DNA of 64,000 bases from PFL42 sp963789825 (lineage in GTDB: Bacteria > Chloroflexota > Anaerolineae > Anaerolineales > E44-bin32), in the NCBI GenBank assembly GCA_963789825.1, contig CAWBME010000007.1, forward strand, positions 432,227 to 496,226, written 5' to 3'. The notes beneath the pieces are model-generated. The model had not been told where the DNA came from. It worked only from the letters and a program-made list of their open reading frames with translations, and did not search any database. Of this stretch, positions 27,976 through 37,110 are shown in pieces. The first letter of the stretch is position 1; each line of letters starts with the position of its first letter. A program made the translations under genes and the position numbers.

Positions 27976-29445
27976 ATGCGGGTGAAGATGATTCTCCCAG
28001 CACTGACTGAGGCGAAGAGCCCATTCTGGAGGCCCATCAAGTATTCGCTATTCCCTCCCCTGGGACTGGCGACTCTTGCAGGATACTTGGACCCCGGTGA
28101 CGAGGTGACGATCCACGACGAGCACGTCGAGAACCTGGATCTTGAAGATACGCCGGATCTCGTGGTGATACAGGTATATATAACCTCGGCCTATCGGGCG
28201 TATCAGATCGCTGACCACTACCGGGGCCGTGGAGCCCACGTCTGCCTGGGCGGCCTGCATGTCACTTCGCTGCCTCACGAGGCGGCCCAGCATGCTCACA
28301 CCATCTTCATCGGGCCGGGGGAAGACACTTGGCCTGCATTCTTGGTGGACTTTCGGCGGGGGAAGCCCCAGACAATCTACAGGTCAACCGCGCGGACACT
28401 GACTGGAATGCCGCCTATCCGGCGAGATCTGATCAAGCGTAACCTGTACCTTGTGCCCAACTCCCTCGTTGTCTCGCGCGGATGTCCCCACACCTGCGAC
28501 TTCTGCTACAAGGAGGCCTTCTTCTCAGGCGGAAAGTCGTTCTACACGCAGACCGTGGACGATGCCGTGAATGAAATCAACCGCCTGCCAGGGAAACACC
28601 TGTACTTCCTGGACGACCATCTCTTCGGAAACGCACGCTTCGCAGCCACCCTCTTCGACGCAATGCAAGGCATGAATCGGCTATGGCAAGCTGCCGGCAC
28701 GGTCCAGGCAGTGCTCAGGCCAGGGCTGCTGGAGAAGGCCGCGGCCTGTGGATTGCGAAGCCTGTTCGTGGGGTTCGAGACCCTCAACCAGTGGAACCTC
28801 CAAGAGCAACACAAGGCGCACAACCTCAGGGCCAACTACGGGCTGGCCATACGACGCCTGCACGACCTGGGCGTGATGACAAACGCCAGTTTCGTGTTCG
28901 GGCTTGACCACGACGACGACAGTGTCTTCGAACGAACGGTTGAGTGGGCGATTCGGCACGGAGTGGAGACGGCCACCTTCCATATCCTGACGCCCTATCC
29001 GGGAACCTCTCTGCACAGCCGCATGACGCGCGACGGGCGAATCACGAGCTCGAATTGGGATCTGTACGACACTCGCCATGCGGTCTTCACTCCGGCCAGG
29101 ATGAGCCGCGATGTGCTCGAGGAGGGTTATCGACGCGCCTATCAAGACTTCTACAGCTGGCGCTCCATCGTGCAGGGTGCCTCTGCAGAGCCGAGCCTCC
29201 TTCGAGGCTTGCGGCACGTAGCGTACGCGGGGGGCTGGAAGAAGTTCGAACCCCTTTGGGACTGGGCAATCCGGGCCAAGCGGGTGTGGCAGTTTCTCCC
29301 TCTGCTGGAGGGAGTCCTGGATGGCTTCTTCTTGGAGCGTCGTAGGCGAAGTGGCCCCGCTGAGCGCTTTGAGCCGGTGGCTGGCCCACGGCCTGAAGGT
29401 GCGGGGGCTATGGAGTCCATCCATGTGGCAGACGCCTCAGAGTGA
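27976..29445 (+). CDS. B12-binding-domain radical SAM protein
   Basis: The 489-residue protein is the largest intact gene in the window. An N-terminal cobalamin-binding Rossmann domain (about residues 1-140, with LGGLHVTSLPHEA near 90) is followed by a radical SAM domain. Its cluster motif CPHTCDFCYKE (near 171) has the C-x3-C-x2-C spacing that binds the [4Fe-4S] cluster. A C-terminal helical part of about 120 residues follows. Relatives catalyse methylations and ring or chain rearrangements of unknown substrates in Chloroflexota. The ATG at 27976 is preceded by GGGAGGG. It is on the plus strand, against all genes to its left. Confidence 0.9.
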   Translation: MRVKMILPALTEAKSPFWRPIKYSLFPPLGLATLAGYLDPGDEVTIHDEHVENLDLEDTPDLVVIQVYITSAYRAYQIADHYRGRGAHVCLGGLHVTSLPHEAAQHAHTIFIGPGEDTWPAFLVDFRRGKPQTIYRSTARTLTGMPPIRRDLIKRNLYLVPNSLVVSRGCPHTCDFCYKEAFFSGGKSFYTQTVDDAVNEINRLPGKHLYFLDDHLFGNARFAATLFDAMQGMNRLWQAAGTVQAVLRPGLLEKAAACGLRSLFVGFETLNQWNLQEQHKAHNLRANYGLAIRRLHDLGVMTNASFVFGLDHDDDSVFERTVEWAIRHGVETATFHILTPYPGTSLHSRMTRDGRITSSNWDLYDTRHAVFTPARMSRDVLEEGYRRAYQDFYSWRSIVQGASAEPSLLRGLRHVAYAGGWKKFEPLWDWAIRAKRVWQFLPLLEGVLDGFFLERRRRSGPAERFEPVAGPRPEGAGAMESIHVADASE

Positions 29446-29464
29446 GCTCGTTCGGGCTGAATGG

Positions 29465-29690
29465 CCGCCGAACGGCCTCGAGCTTCGCGGACCATTCTGG
29501 AAGGAAGGCCACTCGGCGGCTCAAGCTCGGTGCTTTCACTCGATGGCGGGATCGCAGGCCCTGCCGTAGTGCACTCTCGCCCGCCTGCCGAGTGTGTCGC
29601 GCAGGATCCTGGGGTTGCTACCCTTGCCTCCCTCGGGAGATCGGGACGACCTGCGTCCCTGCTAGGCAGCAAGTCCTTGGGCAGCAGCAG
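29465..29690 (-). repeat. Degenerate attC-like sequence
   Basis: GCCGAACGGCCTCGAGCTTC begins like the left arm of the intact sites, CTCGGCGGCTC follows, and CGCCCGCCTGCCGAG matches the right arm. The final core box is not recognisable. It begins 20 bp after the radical SAM gene. Confidence 0.5.
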
Positions 29691-29748
29691 GAGGAGCACA
29701 TGACCACGCCAGTGACGCATTTGCATCCAGAGAGCGGACCCTCCGAAA

Positions 29749-30158
29749 TTAGGCGGCCAGCTTCTGGATGCGATCAAACCGCGCCTTGTCCTCGTAGGTG
29801 CGTATGAACCTGGCGCGGTTCGCGTCGAGAATGGACCCTCTCATGTGGGGTGCGATCGCCTCGTACATCCCGGCGCCCCGTTTGAGCTTCTGGCAGCCAT
29901 GCTCGGCGCACTGTGCGCAGTTCTCCTGCCCTCTCTCGATCCCGCACGACCTCATCGGGCATCCTGTGTCGGCTTGCAGGACATTCTCGGCCACACAGCC
30001 GTAACATCGGATCTGGTTGGGGGGGAATCGAAACCCGAATTACCTGTGCCACCCGCTGCCCAGGATCGGCTGATTGACGGATCGCCTTCGACGTTGGCCC
30101 GGTAGGGCCGGCACACGTTGCGACAATAGCCGCAGCGCGTGAGGAGCGCTCCCGTCAT
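29749..30158 (-). pseudogene. DUF3795 cysteine-rich protein, frameshifted and with in-frame TAA
   Basis: The N-terminal part (LLTRCGYCRNVCRPYRANVE, from about 30150) and the C-terminal part (RCYGCVAENVLQADTGCPMR, then CAQCAEHGCQKL) together form a DUF3795 protein, a family of Cys-rich, probably metal-binding proteins. The halves lie in different frames that meet near 30080. The second frame also has a TAA at 30040-30042 just before FGFRFPPNQ. The best-preserved piece is the ATG frame 29994-29749 (81 residues), which keeps seven Cys but lacks the first cluster of Cys. Confidence 0.7.
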
Positions 30159-30685
30159 TCACGACCTCCGGGCCGTGAGGGCGATGACGTCCGATGGCAT
30201 GAGATCAGCCGCCCAGCCAGACCCAGGCTCGCCGCGCGCGAACGCCCAGGGCACCCCTGCCCAAGGCGGCTGCCTCGAGCTGCAGGGTCCGATCGAACAG
30301 CGGATTGATGGCTACTCCCGTGCGCGGGGTGAGAGGCGGAGCGATCCACGGACTTCACAGTCCGTGACTCCTCGCACAGACCCCAATCGACTGTATGGAT
30401 CGAGGGCAGATTGGCTTTCAGGAGTGAGGTGAGGCTTTCCCCCAAGACGTACGTCCCAAGCCGTCCTCGCTTGGCCTTCGCTGCTCAGATGTCTTCGCCC
30501 TCAAGGTGAACCCGCAATGGCCGAGCCTTTCGGGATTCACCACCAAGAAAGGTCAGCCTTCGAGGAAGCGGCTTCCCCGTCCCGGGGCAGGCCCGTTCGG
30601 GCTCTCCGGTGCTGTCGACGCACAGATCGCGGGTACTCGAGCGCCCACTGCCGGCCTGCCCGTACGGGGATCTCGTCGGTCGACC
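30159..30685. other. Intergenic, no gene recognised
   Basis: These 527 bp contain only short, unconvincing frames. A direct-inverted GC-rich segment around 30340-30365 (GATCCACGGACTTCACAGTCC) is noted but not assigned. Confidence 0.4.
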
Positions 30686-30967
30686 TCATGATCCCTCGCT
30701 GCTTTGGGGAGGGCGCCCGGAACGCCGCGTCGCGCTCCTCTTGGCCCGCTTGATGGCGTTCGCTTGCCACCACTTCCTGTCCTGCTCCAACACTTCGACC
30801 TGCTTCCGCACCTCGGCCAACTGTTCGACAAGGGCAATGCGTTCGACGTGCTCGGCCTCCCACGCATCGGCGTGGGTCAATATCGCCTCTCTCTCCACAA
30901 GCAGCACAGGCTGTTGCGGGCCCGTTGCCAGCGCCCTCAACGTCTCTGGCCCCAGGATCTCAGCCAT
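30686..30967 (-). CDS. Small coiled-coil protein
   Basis: The 93-residue protein has a central coiled coil (AEHVERIALVEQLAEVRKQV, then EVLEQDRKWW) and a basic C-terminus rich in Arg, Lys and Ser. It has no signal or membrane segment. The ATG at 30967 starts MAEILGPETL after GGAGAAGGA. The pattern resembles short coiled-coil proteins of unknown role; the basic tail could contact nucleic acid. It stands alone. Confidence 0.6.
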   Translation of the reverse strand: MAEILGPETLRALATGPQQPVLLVEREAILTHADAWEAEHVERIALVEQLAEVRKQVEVLEQDRKWWQANAIKRAKRSATRRSGRPPQSSEGS

Positions 30968-31129
30968 CGGTTCCTTCTCCCTGCCACAGTTGACGCCAGC
31001 TATCGAACGGACGCACAAGGTCTGCCGGTCTGGGATCGCACGGCCGCGTGGGTGGGTTGCTGCATGGCGTGCCGCGTTTCGCCGTGCCCCGGGATGGCTG
31101 ATGCCATCCATCCCTCAGACGGATGACGC

Positions 31130-31277
31130 CCAGAGGTCCCGCCTCGGCCACCCCTTCCGGGTTTGGCAAGGTTGCTCCTCAGCCGCTCGGAGTTCGAATG
31201 ACTGTCGTGCCGGCCCCATGGCAGACAAAGCTCACCGCCCATTGCGGTCTGCAAGCCGAGTCTGCCTGGGCCAGGGG
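31130..31277 (-). repeat. Degenerate attC-like sequence
   Basis: GCCCAGAGGTCCCGCCTCGG at the left is followed by CCGGGTTTGGCAAGGTTGCT and CAGCCGCTCGG, which match the old-type left arm seen at 40012. The right arm is only weakly visible. The site overlaps the end of the next gene region. Confidence 0.4.
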
Positions 31278-31673
31278 CTAGAAAGCTCGTCTTCCACCTG
31301 CCACAGGAGCCGGAGGCTGAAGGTACCAATCGTGCTCTTTGGCGAGCAGCAGGATAGGGGCCGCGGTCAGGATGAGTACGGCAAGATCAGCCAGCCCGAA
31401 TTGATCTGCCAGGAGAGCGATCGCGATGAAGGACAGAAGGGCCAGCGTGCCAACGTAGGCGACTCGGCTGTGCTTGCGCAGGAAGTGATCGAGCGTCAGC
31501 AGCAGCAAAGCGCCGCCGATCGCCAGCGAAGCCATTCCCCACCGGACAAGCGGTGTGTCGGGGATCCCGGGATGGGCGCCGCTGGCAGTGAGGATACCGA
31601 ATGCCAGCCAGAGCAAGGCGTTGATCCGCAGGAGAAGCGAACCGACAGAAGCGAGGACAGGAGGCTTGGACAT
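31278..31673 (-). CDS. Four-helix membrane protein of unknown function
   Basis: The 131-residue protein has four transmembrane helices, the first being LLLRINALLWLAFGILTA and the last LAVLILTAAPILLLA. Loops are short, and a polar segment (SGAHPGIPDTPLVRW) joins helices one and two. Small four-helix proteins of this type are frequent singletons in the window. The ATG at 31673 follows GGGAGGGTCACCC, a good ribosome-binding site. No function can be assigned. Confidence 0.7.
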   Translation of the reverse strand: MSKPPVLASVGSLLLRINALLWLAFGILTASGAHPGIPDTPLVRWGMASLAIGGALLLLTLDHFLRKHSRVAYVGTLALLSFIAIALLADQFGLADLAVLILTAAPILLLAKEHDWYLQPPAPVAGGRRAF

Positions 31674-31968
31674 GGGTGACCCTCCCCAGCACGGCAAGGA
31701 CGATCGGGCCGCAACGAGCCTTGACGCTGCTCGCCCCATCCCACACGGCTGCAAGCTTCGCGCAGCAGCCCGCAGGGGAAGTTGTATGGAGGCTCGGCCT
31801 CGGCGCCTTCATTCTATGGCAATTGAGCCAGTTGAGCACACCTCGCTGTTCGCACAATGCCCGAGTCGGGCGCTTGGCACCCTGGCAGGGCTCCCCCGGC
31901 CCACGACCTTCGCAGCCAGCGGGTTCCTGAGCGCCAAGACGGCCAATTCCGCGTACGATCCGCAGGGT

Positions 31969-32460
31969 TCACCTGGAATCGAGCATCTCGATCGCCCACG
32001 CTGCCGCCCGTTCGCGCTCCCCTTCCTTGAGAGGGCCCTCGGTCCCCACGACGTAGAAGCCTTCGGGGGGGACAACCACATCACCACCCGCTCGCTTGAG
32101 TTGGCCGCCAATCCGCTTGGCGGCATAGCCTCCAGTCTTCACCACGAAACGCAAGCCTGCCGAGTCGATTTCGTCGGCCTTGAATCGTGTGTCGAATGCA
32201 GCCGCCTTCGCCCCCCGGAGAGATTGTCGGTGGAGGCGCTTAAGCAGTGCGGTGACGGTTTCCGTTGGACGAAACCCTCGTGTGGGTGAACCGACAACCA
32301 GCAGCCCGCAACTGGTCAGCTTCTCGGGATCTGCATCTCCGGCGAGGAGGAGCTCCACGCTGACCCGGGATGCAAGGGTATCCGCGATGGATTGAGCAAT
32401 CAGCCGCGTGTTGCCGAAGACCGAATCGTAAACGACAAGCGCTTCCACAGGCGACTCCAT
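31969..32460 (-). CDS. Flavodoxin-like protein
   Basis: The 163-residue protein has the flavodoxin fold. The FMN phosphate loop reads VVYDSVFGNTRLIAQSI (residues 9-25), the middle GLLVVGSPTRGF is typical (near 52), and a later loop GGYAAKRIGG follows. Its C-terminal VPPEGFYVVGTEGPLKEGE resembles flavodoxin/NADPH-FMN reductase-like proteins in Anaerolineae. It is probably a cytosolic electron carrier. It differs from the second flavodoxin at 43470. The ATG at 32460 begins MESPVEALV. Confidence 0.85.
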   Translation of the reverse strand: MESPVEALVVYDSVFGNTRLIAQSIADTLASRVSVELLLAGDADPEKLTSCGLLVVGSPTRGFRPTETVTALLKRLHRQSLRGAKAAAFDTRFKADEIDSAGLRFVVKTGGYAAKRIGGQLKRAGGDVVVPPEGFYVVGTEGPLKEGERERAAAWAIEMLDSR

Positions 32461-33200
32461 ACGCGCTCACTATATCAGTTGTGCGCAGGCCCATGACGCC
32501 CAACGTAGTCGAGTTTTCCGCACCACTTGCAGGGGAAGCCGCTGGCAGGTCGGGTGAAACCCACTTCTCGCCTCGGCCACGTCGCGACCAACCTGCCCGC
32601 ATCAGCGCGCGCCAGCGGATGTCGGCACCCCGGGCCCCCTCCGGCCATCTGGACGAGTGCGGTCTTGGCATGCAGTCGGTGGTTGCGCGGGCGCAGCGGT
32701 CCAAGCCAGGCACATCGGTGGCACATCACTCCGGGCACTTGCGCACATTTCGGTTCGCCCTCATCCAGCGCCGGACGGCAGGAGCCCGTGCTCGCCCTGC
32801 GCACTCCCTTCGCCGCCCTTCCCCGGGCCTCTCCTCCCGTGTGCTTCCCGAGCATTCCAAGACCCGCCTTGTGCATCGCGAAGACGTCCTTCGCTCGAAC
32901 GACGGCCACATCATGGTCACCCACGTGCTTGAAGGGGTGTACGCCAGACAGTAAGTCCTCGACAACAAGGTCGGAGCGGCCCACTTCGGCTAGCGCCGCG
33001 TGGGGTGATTGTGGGATAGCGAATGGAGACTCCACGCAGCCTACGCCTACTGTGCTCCCGCTTGAAGGGGCTCCCATATCCACGTTCCATCCGTTGCCCG
33101 TGACCTCGAGTGTCAGAGAGAGCAGTCGTCGCCCGACAGGGTTTCCCGCGCTCGCGACGCCCGAGGCCTACTGCCGCTGCTGGCGAAGCTCGGGGTGCTT
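32461..33200. other. Gene-poor stretch with weak attC-like start
   Basis: This stretch contains GCCCAACGTAGTCGAG at 32493 and other scraps resembling an attC left arm, but no intact site. Long frames on both strands between 32475 and 33083 have no family features. A decayed cassette is possible. Confidence 0.35.
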
Positions 33201-33208
33201 GGAGGCGG

Positions 33209-33214
33209 TATAAT
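33209..33214 (+). promoter_or_regulatory. Candidate -10 element (TATAAT)
   Basis: A perfect TATAAT lies 116 bp before the start of the CarD-like gene, in otherwise GC-rich DNA. No good -35 is seen at the expected distance, so it is only a candidate. Confidence 0.4.
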
Positions 33215-33329
33215 GGAGACATCCATCCAGCCGGTTTCTCGGCGAGCCACGCCGTCAGACCCTCTTATGGGACTGACGGCTCTTCTTCCTCCTGCCGGCG
33301 TCAATCGTGTCGAGAGTCGAGGTGGTCCC

Positions 33330-33836
33330 ATGGAGTTCAAGGCCGACGAGAAGGTTGTCCACCCACGGTACGGCATTGGGTGTGTTGTGAGGCTCGGGCA
33401 GAAGCAGTTCGGTTCGAACACTGCACAGGAATACTACGAGATTGCCATCCCCAGCGGAACCATCTGGGTGCCGGCAGGGGATTCCGGCCACGGGTTGCGC
33501 AGGCTGACTCTAAGGACGGACCTGAACCGGTACCGCAAGTTGCTGAGAAGCAAGGCAGTACCTCTCGCCTCTGACAGCAAGCAACGCAAGAGCGATCTGG
33601 CCGAACGCATGAAACATGGGTCTTTCGAGTCCAGATGCGAAGTCCTGCGCGACTTGTGCGCTCAGAGGTCGATCAAGCCCCTCGATGAGAGCAGCGGTGC
33701 TCTGCTGCGAAAGGTTCGAGAGCAGCTGTGTGCGGAGTGGGCGGCGGCCGAGGGCTTGTCCCCCGAAGACGCCGCTGGAGAAGTTGACGCATTGCTTCTC
33801 CAAGGGCGGGAGCTCCACAGCAGTAGCGCCACCTGA
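33330..33836 (+). CDS. CarD/CdnL-type transcription regulator
   Basis: The 168-residue protein begins with the RNA-polymerase-interacting domain of the CarD/CdnL family. FKADEKVVHPRYGIGCVVRL (residues 3-22) is the Tudor-like start, and EYYEIAIPSGTIWVPAGD follows. The C-terminal helical half (ERMKHGSFESRCEVLRDL) contacts promoter DNA in relatives. Such proteins stabilise open promoter complexes at many promoters. The ATG at 33330 was chosen because it begins at the domain edge. The plus-strand orientation and long leader suggest an independent transcript with its own promoter. Confidence 0.9.
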   Translation: MEFKADEKVVHPRYGIGCVVRLGQKQFGSNTAQEYYEIAIPSGTIWVPAGDSGHGLRRLTLRTDLNRYRKLLRSKAVPLASDSKQRKSDLAERMKHGSFESRCEVLRDLCAQRSIKPLDESSGALLRKVREQLCAEWAAAEGLSPEDAAGEVDALLLQGRELHSSSAT

Positions 33837-35498
33837 GACGGAAAAGGGAGCGCTTCTTCGCTGCCGGCTACCGCTAGCAACTGTGCCACCTGTCCTGGGC
33901 AGGCACCGTAGACGAACGGCTTTGAGGTCTTGCGCCGTTGCAGGCTTGGTACGGGCTCTGGCCGGCGGCCAAGCCGGCCATAGCATGCCCGCCTCAGCGC
34001 CTAACCTCCCGGGTCGGCAGAACTCACTCGTCTGCTGGGTCTACTGCTAGACCTCGATCCAGCTTCCGCTGACAAGCAGCCACTCCCCACCAATCCACCC
34101 GCTTGCCGCGGCGACTCCAGCTTGCTGGCTGCCCTGGACCAGGCCCCGCTGCCGCGCGAGTGCGGCAGGTCGGGGGACCCGGGGCTTGCGAGCCGCCCGC
34201 AGATCGCAAGATTCCATGCGGCTTGTTCTCTCATGCCGCGCAACGCAGTCATCTGCCTGTCAATGGGTGCCAAGTGCGGAGGCGGATCCGTCCTGCTCGT
34301 ACGGTCTGCGCGGGGAACATGAAAGCTGCTGCGCTCTGTGCACTCCTGCTCAGCCAGGAGTGCTGCCTCGAGGCAAAGCCTCAAGCGGGGCGAGACGTGA
34401 GCGAGTGCGAGACCAGCCTCGCGGCGCGAATTCCACATCCAGACCCCGCGGTACAGTGGCTCGCAATCATGGACTCCCACGCAGACACAGACTGCTCCGT
34501 CCAGGTCCAGACCATGGAACTTCTGCCTGGAATCGGGGGCCTCGAAGTCCGTTGCGACCGGCTCCTCTCCAGAGCAAGTGGCACACGATCGCGCGGTGGT
34601 CATGTTGAGAGCCTGGGTCATTCGACGACCTCGATAGGAGCGGAGAACGTCGCGCCTTGAAGTCCTGCTGCGAGACCGCGATGCAAGGACGTTCCCCAAG
34701 GGCAGCTTAACGGCCTCGAGCCTAGCCGCTCATCGGCTCAGGTATTGCCTCTTCGTTCTATGGGAGGAAGCCCATGGTGGACGAGCCGCGCTCACCGCGC
34801 GCCAGAGTTGGCTTCAGCGGGTCGATCGGCGTGCGGGAAGCCTCCCCCTGAGCATGGGGCCCCACTGCTGGAGCATCGGGTTGACTTGAAGGGACCCTTG
34901 CGGGGACCTCCTGAGCTCCAGAGCCGTGGAGGCGCTCCGGGAGCCTGTCGAGCCAGGCATCCAAGCCCGGGATCGGACCACGCAAGCAGCATCGAGTCAG
35001 AACTCCTGAACCTGCTCCTGGATCCCCGTCGCAGTGCAGGGCTGCCGGATCGTTGGGAGGGGAGCGGTGCTCCCCAAGGCTCCCCATGCGCTCGGCTCCT
35101 TCGATGTCATAGCTGGGACAAGAGCGACCCGGGACACGAGCGCCATGGCACAGATGGTATACGCCAACACGCATCGAAACTCCTCCATCAGGCGGGGAAT
35201 CCCCGCCCCAGCATGGGTATCGGGAAGCAATATGCTTTGCAGAACAAGCACACACCTGGGCCCCGCACTCGGGTTGAACCTCTTCGCAATGCGACCTCGA
35301 TGGCGTGGATCTAGTGCCGGTACGCATAAACACTCCTTGGAAGGCTTCCCCCGCGCAACCGCCTCGCCTGGAAGGAGAATACGTGTTACAATGAGCGAGT
35401 ACTTGAGACTACGGATCTCCCGTTGTACTTGGACCGCCGCCCCCTGCTTGCGGTGGCGGTCTATCAATTCCCGGCCGTGCCGGAGGAGGCAGTAAGAA
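33837..35498. other. Gene-poor stretch of about 1.7 kb
   Basis: No family could be named here. A lone GCCTAAC core-like box sits at 33999-34005. At 34708-34745 the sequence CTTAACGGCCTCGAGCC plus TAGCCGCTCATCGGCTCAGG is the left half of an attC-like site without a right half. On the minus strand a signal-peptide-like frame (MEEFRCVLAYTICAMAL) begins near 35188. A long minus frame at 34001-34699 has Arg/Ser/Cys-rich composition and is probably not real. Confidence 0.45.
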
Positions 35499-35759
35499 AT
35501 GGAAATCAGGATCTATGTAGGCAACCTGGCGAAGTCGACTACCCAGGACGAAATCACCGCCCTGTTCGCGCAGGAAGGCGAAGTCACCTCGGTTGATCTG
35601 ATCAAGGACCGGGACAGTGGCCAGTCTAAGGGCTTTGCCTTTGTCACGATGACTTCCCAGGAAAACGCAGACAAGGCCATCAGCAAGTACAATGGCTACT
35701 CTCTTGCAGGGAATGAAATCAAGGTCAATATTGCGAAGCCCCGAGTGGAACGCGCCTAG
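35499..35759 (+). CDS. RNA-binding protein with one RRM domain
   Basis: The 86-residue protein is almost entirely one RNA recognition motif. RNP2 is IYVGNLAK (residues 5-12) and RNP1 is KGFAFVTM (near 45-52). It ends shortly after the last strand (GNEIKVNIAKP). Homologues in cyanobacteria and Chloroflexota are small single-stranded-RNA-binding proteins, some cold-induced. A GGAGGCAG ribosome-binding site precedes the ATG. It has its own strong terminator 26 bp downstream, so it is an independent unit on the plus strand. It is shorter than the related minus-strand protein at 2669, which has an Arg/Gly tail. Confidence 0.92.
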   Translation: MEIRIYVGNLAKSTTQDEITALFAQEGEVTSVDLIKDRDSGQSKGFAFVTMTSQENADKAISKYNGYSLAGNEIKVNIAKPRVERA

Positions 35760-35785
35760 GGTCGCTGCCAACGGACCAGGAAGAG

Positions 35786-35811
35786 ACCTCGCCTCACGGC
35801 GAGGTTTTTTT
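35786..35811 (+). terminator. Rho-independent terminator of the RRM gene
   Basis: ACCTCGCC, a TCAC loop and GGCGAGGT form a perfect 8-bp stem directly followed by a run of seven T. It is the clearest intrinsic terminator in the window. Confidence 0.93.
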
Positions 35812-35873
35812 CTCACTTCACGCATGACCGGTGAGACTGATCATGCCCATTGCGGCTCATGACAAACCGGCGG

Positions 35874-36035
35874 CGCCCAACGGCCTCGAGGTACACCCGC
35901 CCTGCCCGTAGGACATCGGGACGATGTGCGGGCTTGGCAAGGGTGCTTCCCGGCGGCTAGGGCAGACCATCGTCCTTGCTCGCGCCACTCGGCAAGCCAC
36001 GCACCCTGACCTGTCGCCCGCCAGCCTGGACCTTC
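35874..36035 (-). repeat. attC-like site, old type, degenerate
   Basis: GCCCAACGGCCTCGAGG starts the left arm. An inserted hairpin motif GGACATCGGGACGATGTGCG lies at 35911-35930, then CGGCGGCTAGGGC, the central part, and CGCCCGCCAGCC of the right arm. The right core box is not recognisable. It follows the cyclophilin gene on the minus strand, as a cassette site should. Confidence 0.65.
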
Positions 36036-36112
36036 TGTTGCTCATCTACCCGACTGATCAAGGTTGGTGAGCTTCCTCTCGTCTCGAGAGAATATGACTA
36101 CCGTGCCGGCAA

Positions 36113-36769
36113 TCAACCATCGCTCTCGATGATGTCGATGGAGATCAGACCATCTCCTTGGAAATCGGGGTTGGCCTGTGGGTCCCGCGGCCTCAACCTG
36201 CTCAGGACTTCGGCACCTTCGACAACTTCACCGAAGATGGTGTGAAGGCCGTTGAGGTGAGTCGTCGGCGCATAGGTGATGAAGAACTGTCCGCCGTTGG
36301 TGTTTGGCCCCCGATTGGCCATCGCCAACAAGCCTGGCTTGTCAAACTGGAGCTCCGGGTGGAACTCATCTTCGAAGCTGTAGCCTGGCCCTCCTCCCCC
36401 TGTCCCGGTCGGATCGCCTCCCTGGGCCATGAAACCAGGCAAGACACGGTGAAACGTCGTGTCGTCGTAGTAGCCCTGTCTGGCCAGAAACACGAAGTTG
36501 TTGACCGTTACCGGAGCTTGTTCAGGGAAGAGCCGCACGGTGAAGTCGCCGATCTCGGTCTTGAATACGGCATCGTAGGACTTGGAGGGATCGATCTGCA
36601 TCGTCGGAGGCGAGGACCATTGCTGAGTAGCTCCGCCCTCTTCGGCCTCAGCCGGTGCGATTGGGGGCGTCGCGGCGGTCTCTGATGTGGTTGGTCCGCA
36701 CGCTGTGACCGCCACCAAGCCAATAGCAGCAAGACCAAGGGCGAGAACCGTTCTCTGTCGATTCACCAT
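36113..36769 (-). CDS. Exported cyclophilin-type peptidyl-prolyl isomerase
   Basis: The 218-residue protein has a lipoprotein-type signal peptide (LALGLAAIGLVAVTACG, lipobox Cys at about 24), then a short Ala/Pro/Glu linker. A cyclophilin domain follows with IGDFTVRLFPEQAPVTVNNF, the catalytic segment FHRVLPGFMAQGGDPTG, and FDKPGLLAMANRGPNTNGGQ (split at its start), ending with FGEVVEGAEVL. It should catalyse proline isomerisation of proteins outside the cytoplasmic membrane. The start at ATG 36769 is set by the signal peptide. It lies between two attC-like sequences, so it is a cassette gene or captured gene. Confidence 0.92.
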   Translation of the reverse strand: MVNRQRTVLALGLAAIGLVAVTACGPTTSETAATPPIAPAEAEEGGATQQWSSPPTMQIDPSKSYDAVFKTEIGDFTVRLFPEQAPVTVNNFVFLARQGYYDDTTFHRVLPGFMAQGGDPTGTGGGGPGYSFEDEFHPELQFDKPGLLAMANRGPNTNGGQFFITYAPTTHLNGLHTIFGEVVEGAEVLSRLRPRDPQANPDFQGDGLISIDIIESDG

Positions 36770-36854
36770 TGTCAAGAACCTCCGGATCACATCTTGTTCG
36801 GGAATACCGGCTGTTTGCGGGCGCATTCTCAAGCCATGTCTGCGAACCTGGAGA

Positions 36855-37108
36855 GCGTGCCGCCCTGCGGCCTCGCGCCACGAAGTCCCGGGCTCAGTGC
36901 GGGAACCCGCCCGGCGACACAGCCTTGCACTCATTCTCGCGCCAACAAGACGGCACGCCAACCGACTTCCCCTATCCAGCCGCCGGCCGAGTCGCCCGTG
37001 GAGCATCCTGCACGGGGCTTCCCGTGCTGCCCGCCACCTACGCCGCACCGCAGGTGCGGGGAAGACATCGGGACAATGGGCGGCCAAGGCGGCAAGCCAC
37101 TGTGCCGC
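36855..37108 (-). repeat. attC-like site, old type, degenerate
   Basis: The central part CATTCTCGCGCCAACAAGAC with GGCACGCCAA and the right-arm CGGCCGAGTCG match the intact sites. A partial copy of the hairpin motif (GACATCGGGACAATGGGCGG) is at 37062-37081. Core boxes are eroded. It lies immediately downstream of the HD-domain gene. Confidence 0.5.
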
Positions 37109-37110
37109 CG

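Noticed and set aside
33999..34005. Lone GCCTAAC core box
   Set aside because: No partner GTTRRRY box or pairing arms nearby, so it is not called as an attC site.
34001..34699. Minus-strand frame of 232 codons
   Set aside because: Rich in Arg, Ser and Cys, no domain, no ribosome-binding site; left as gene-free.
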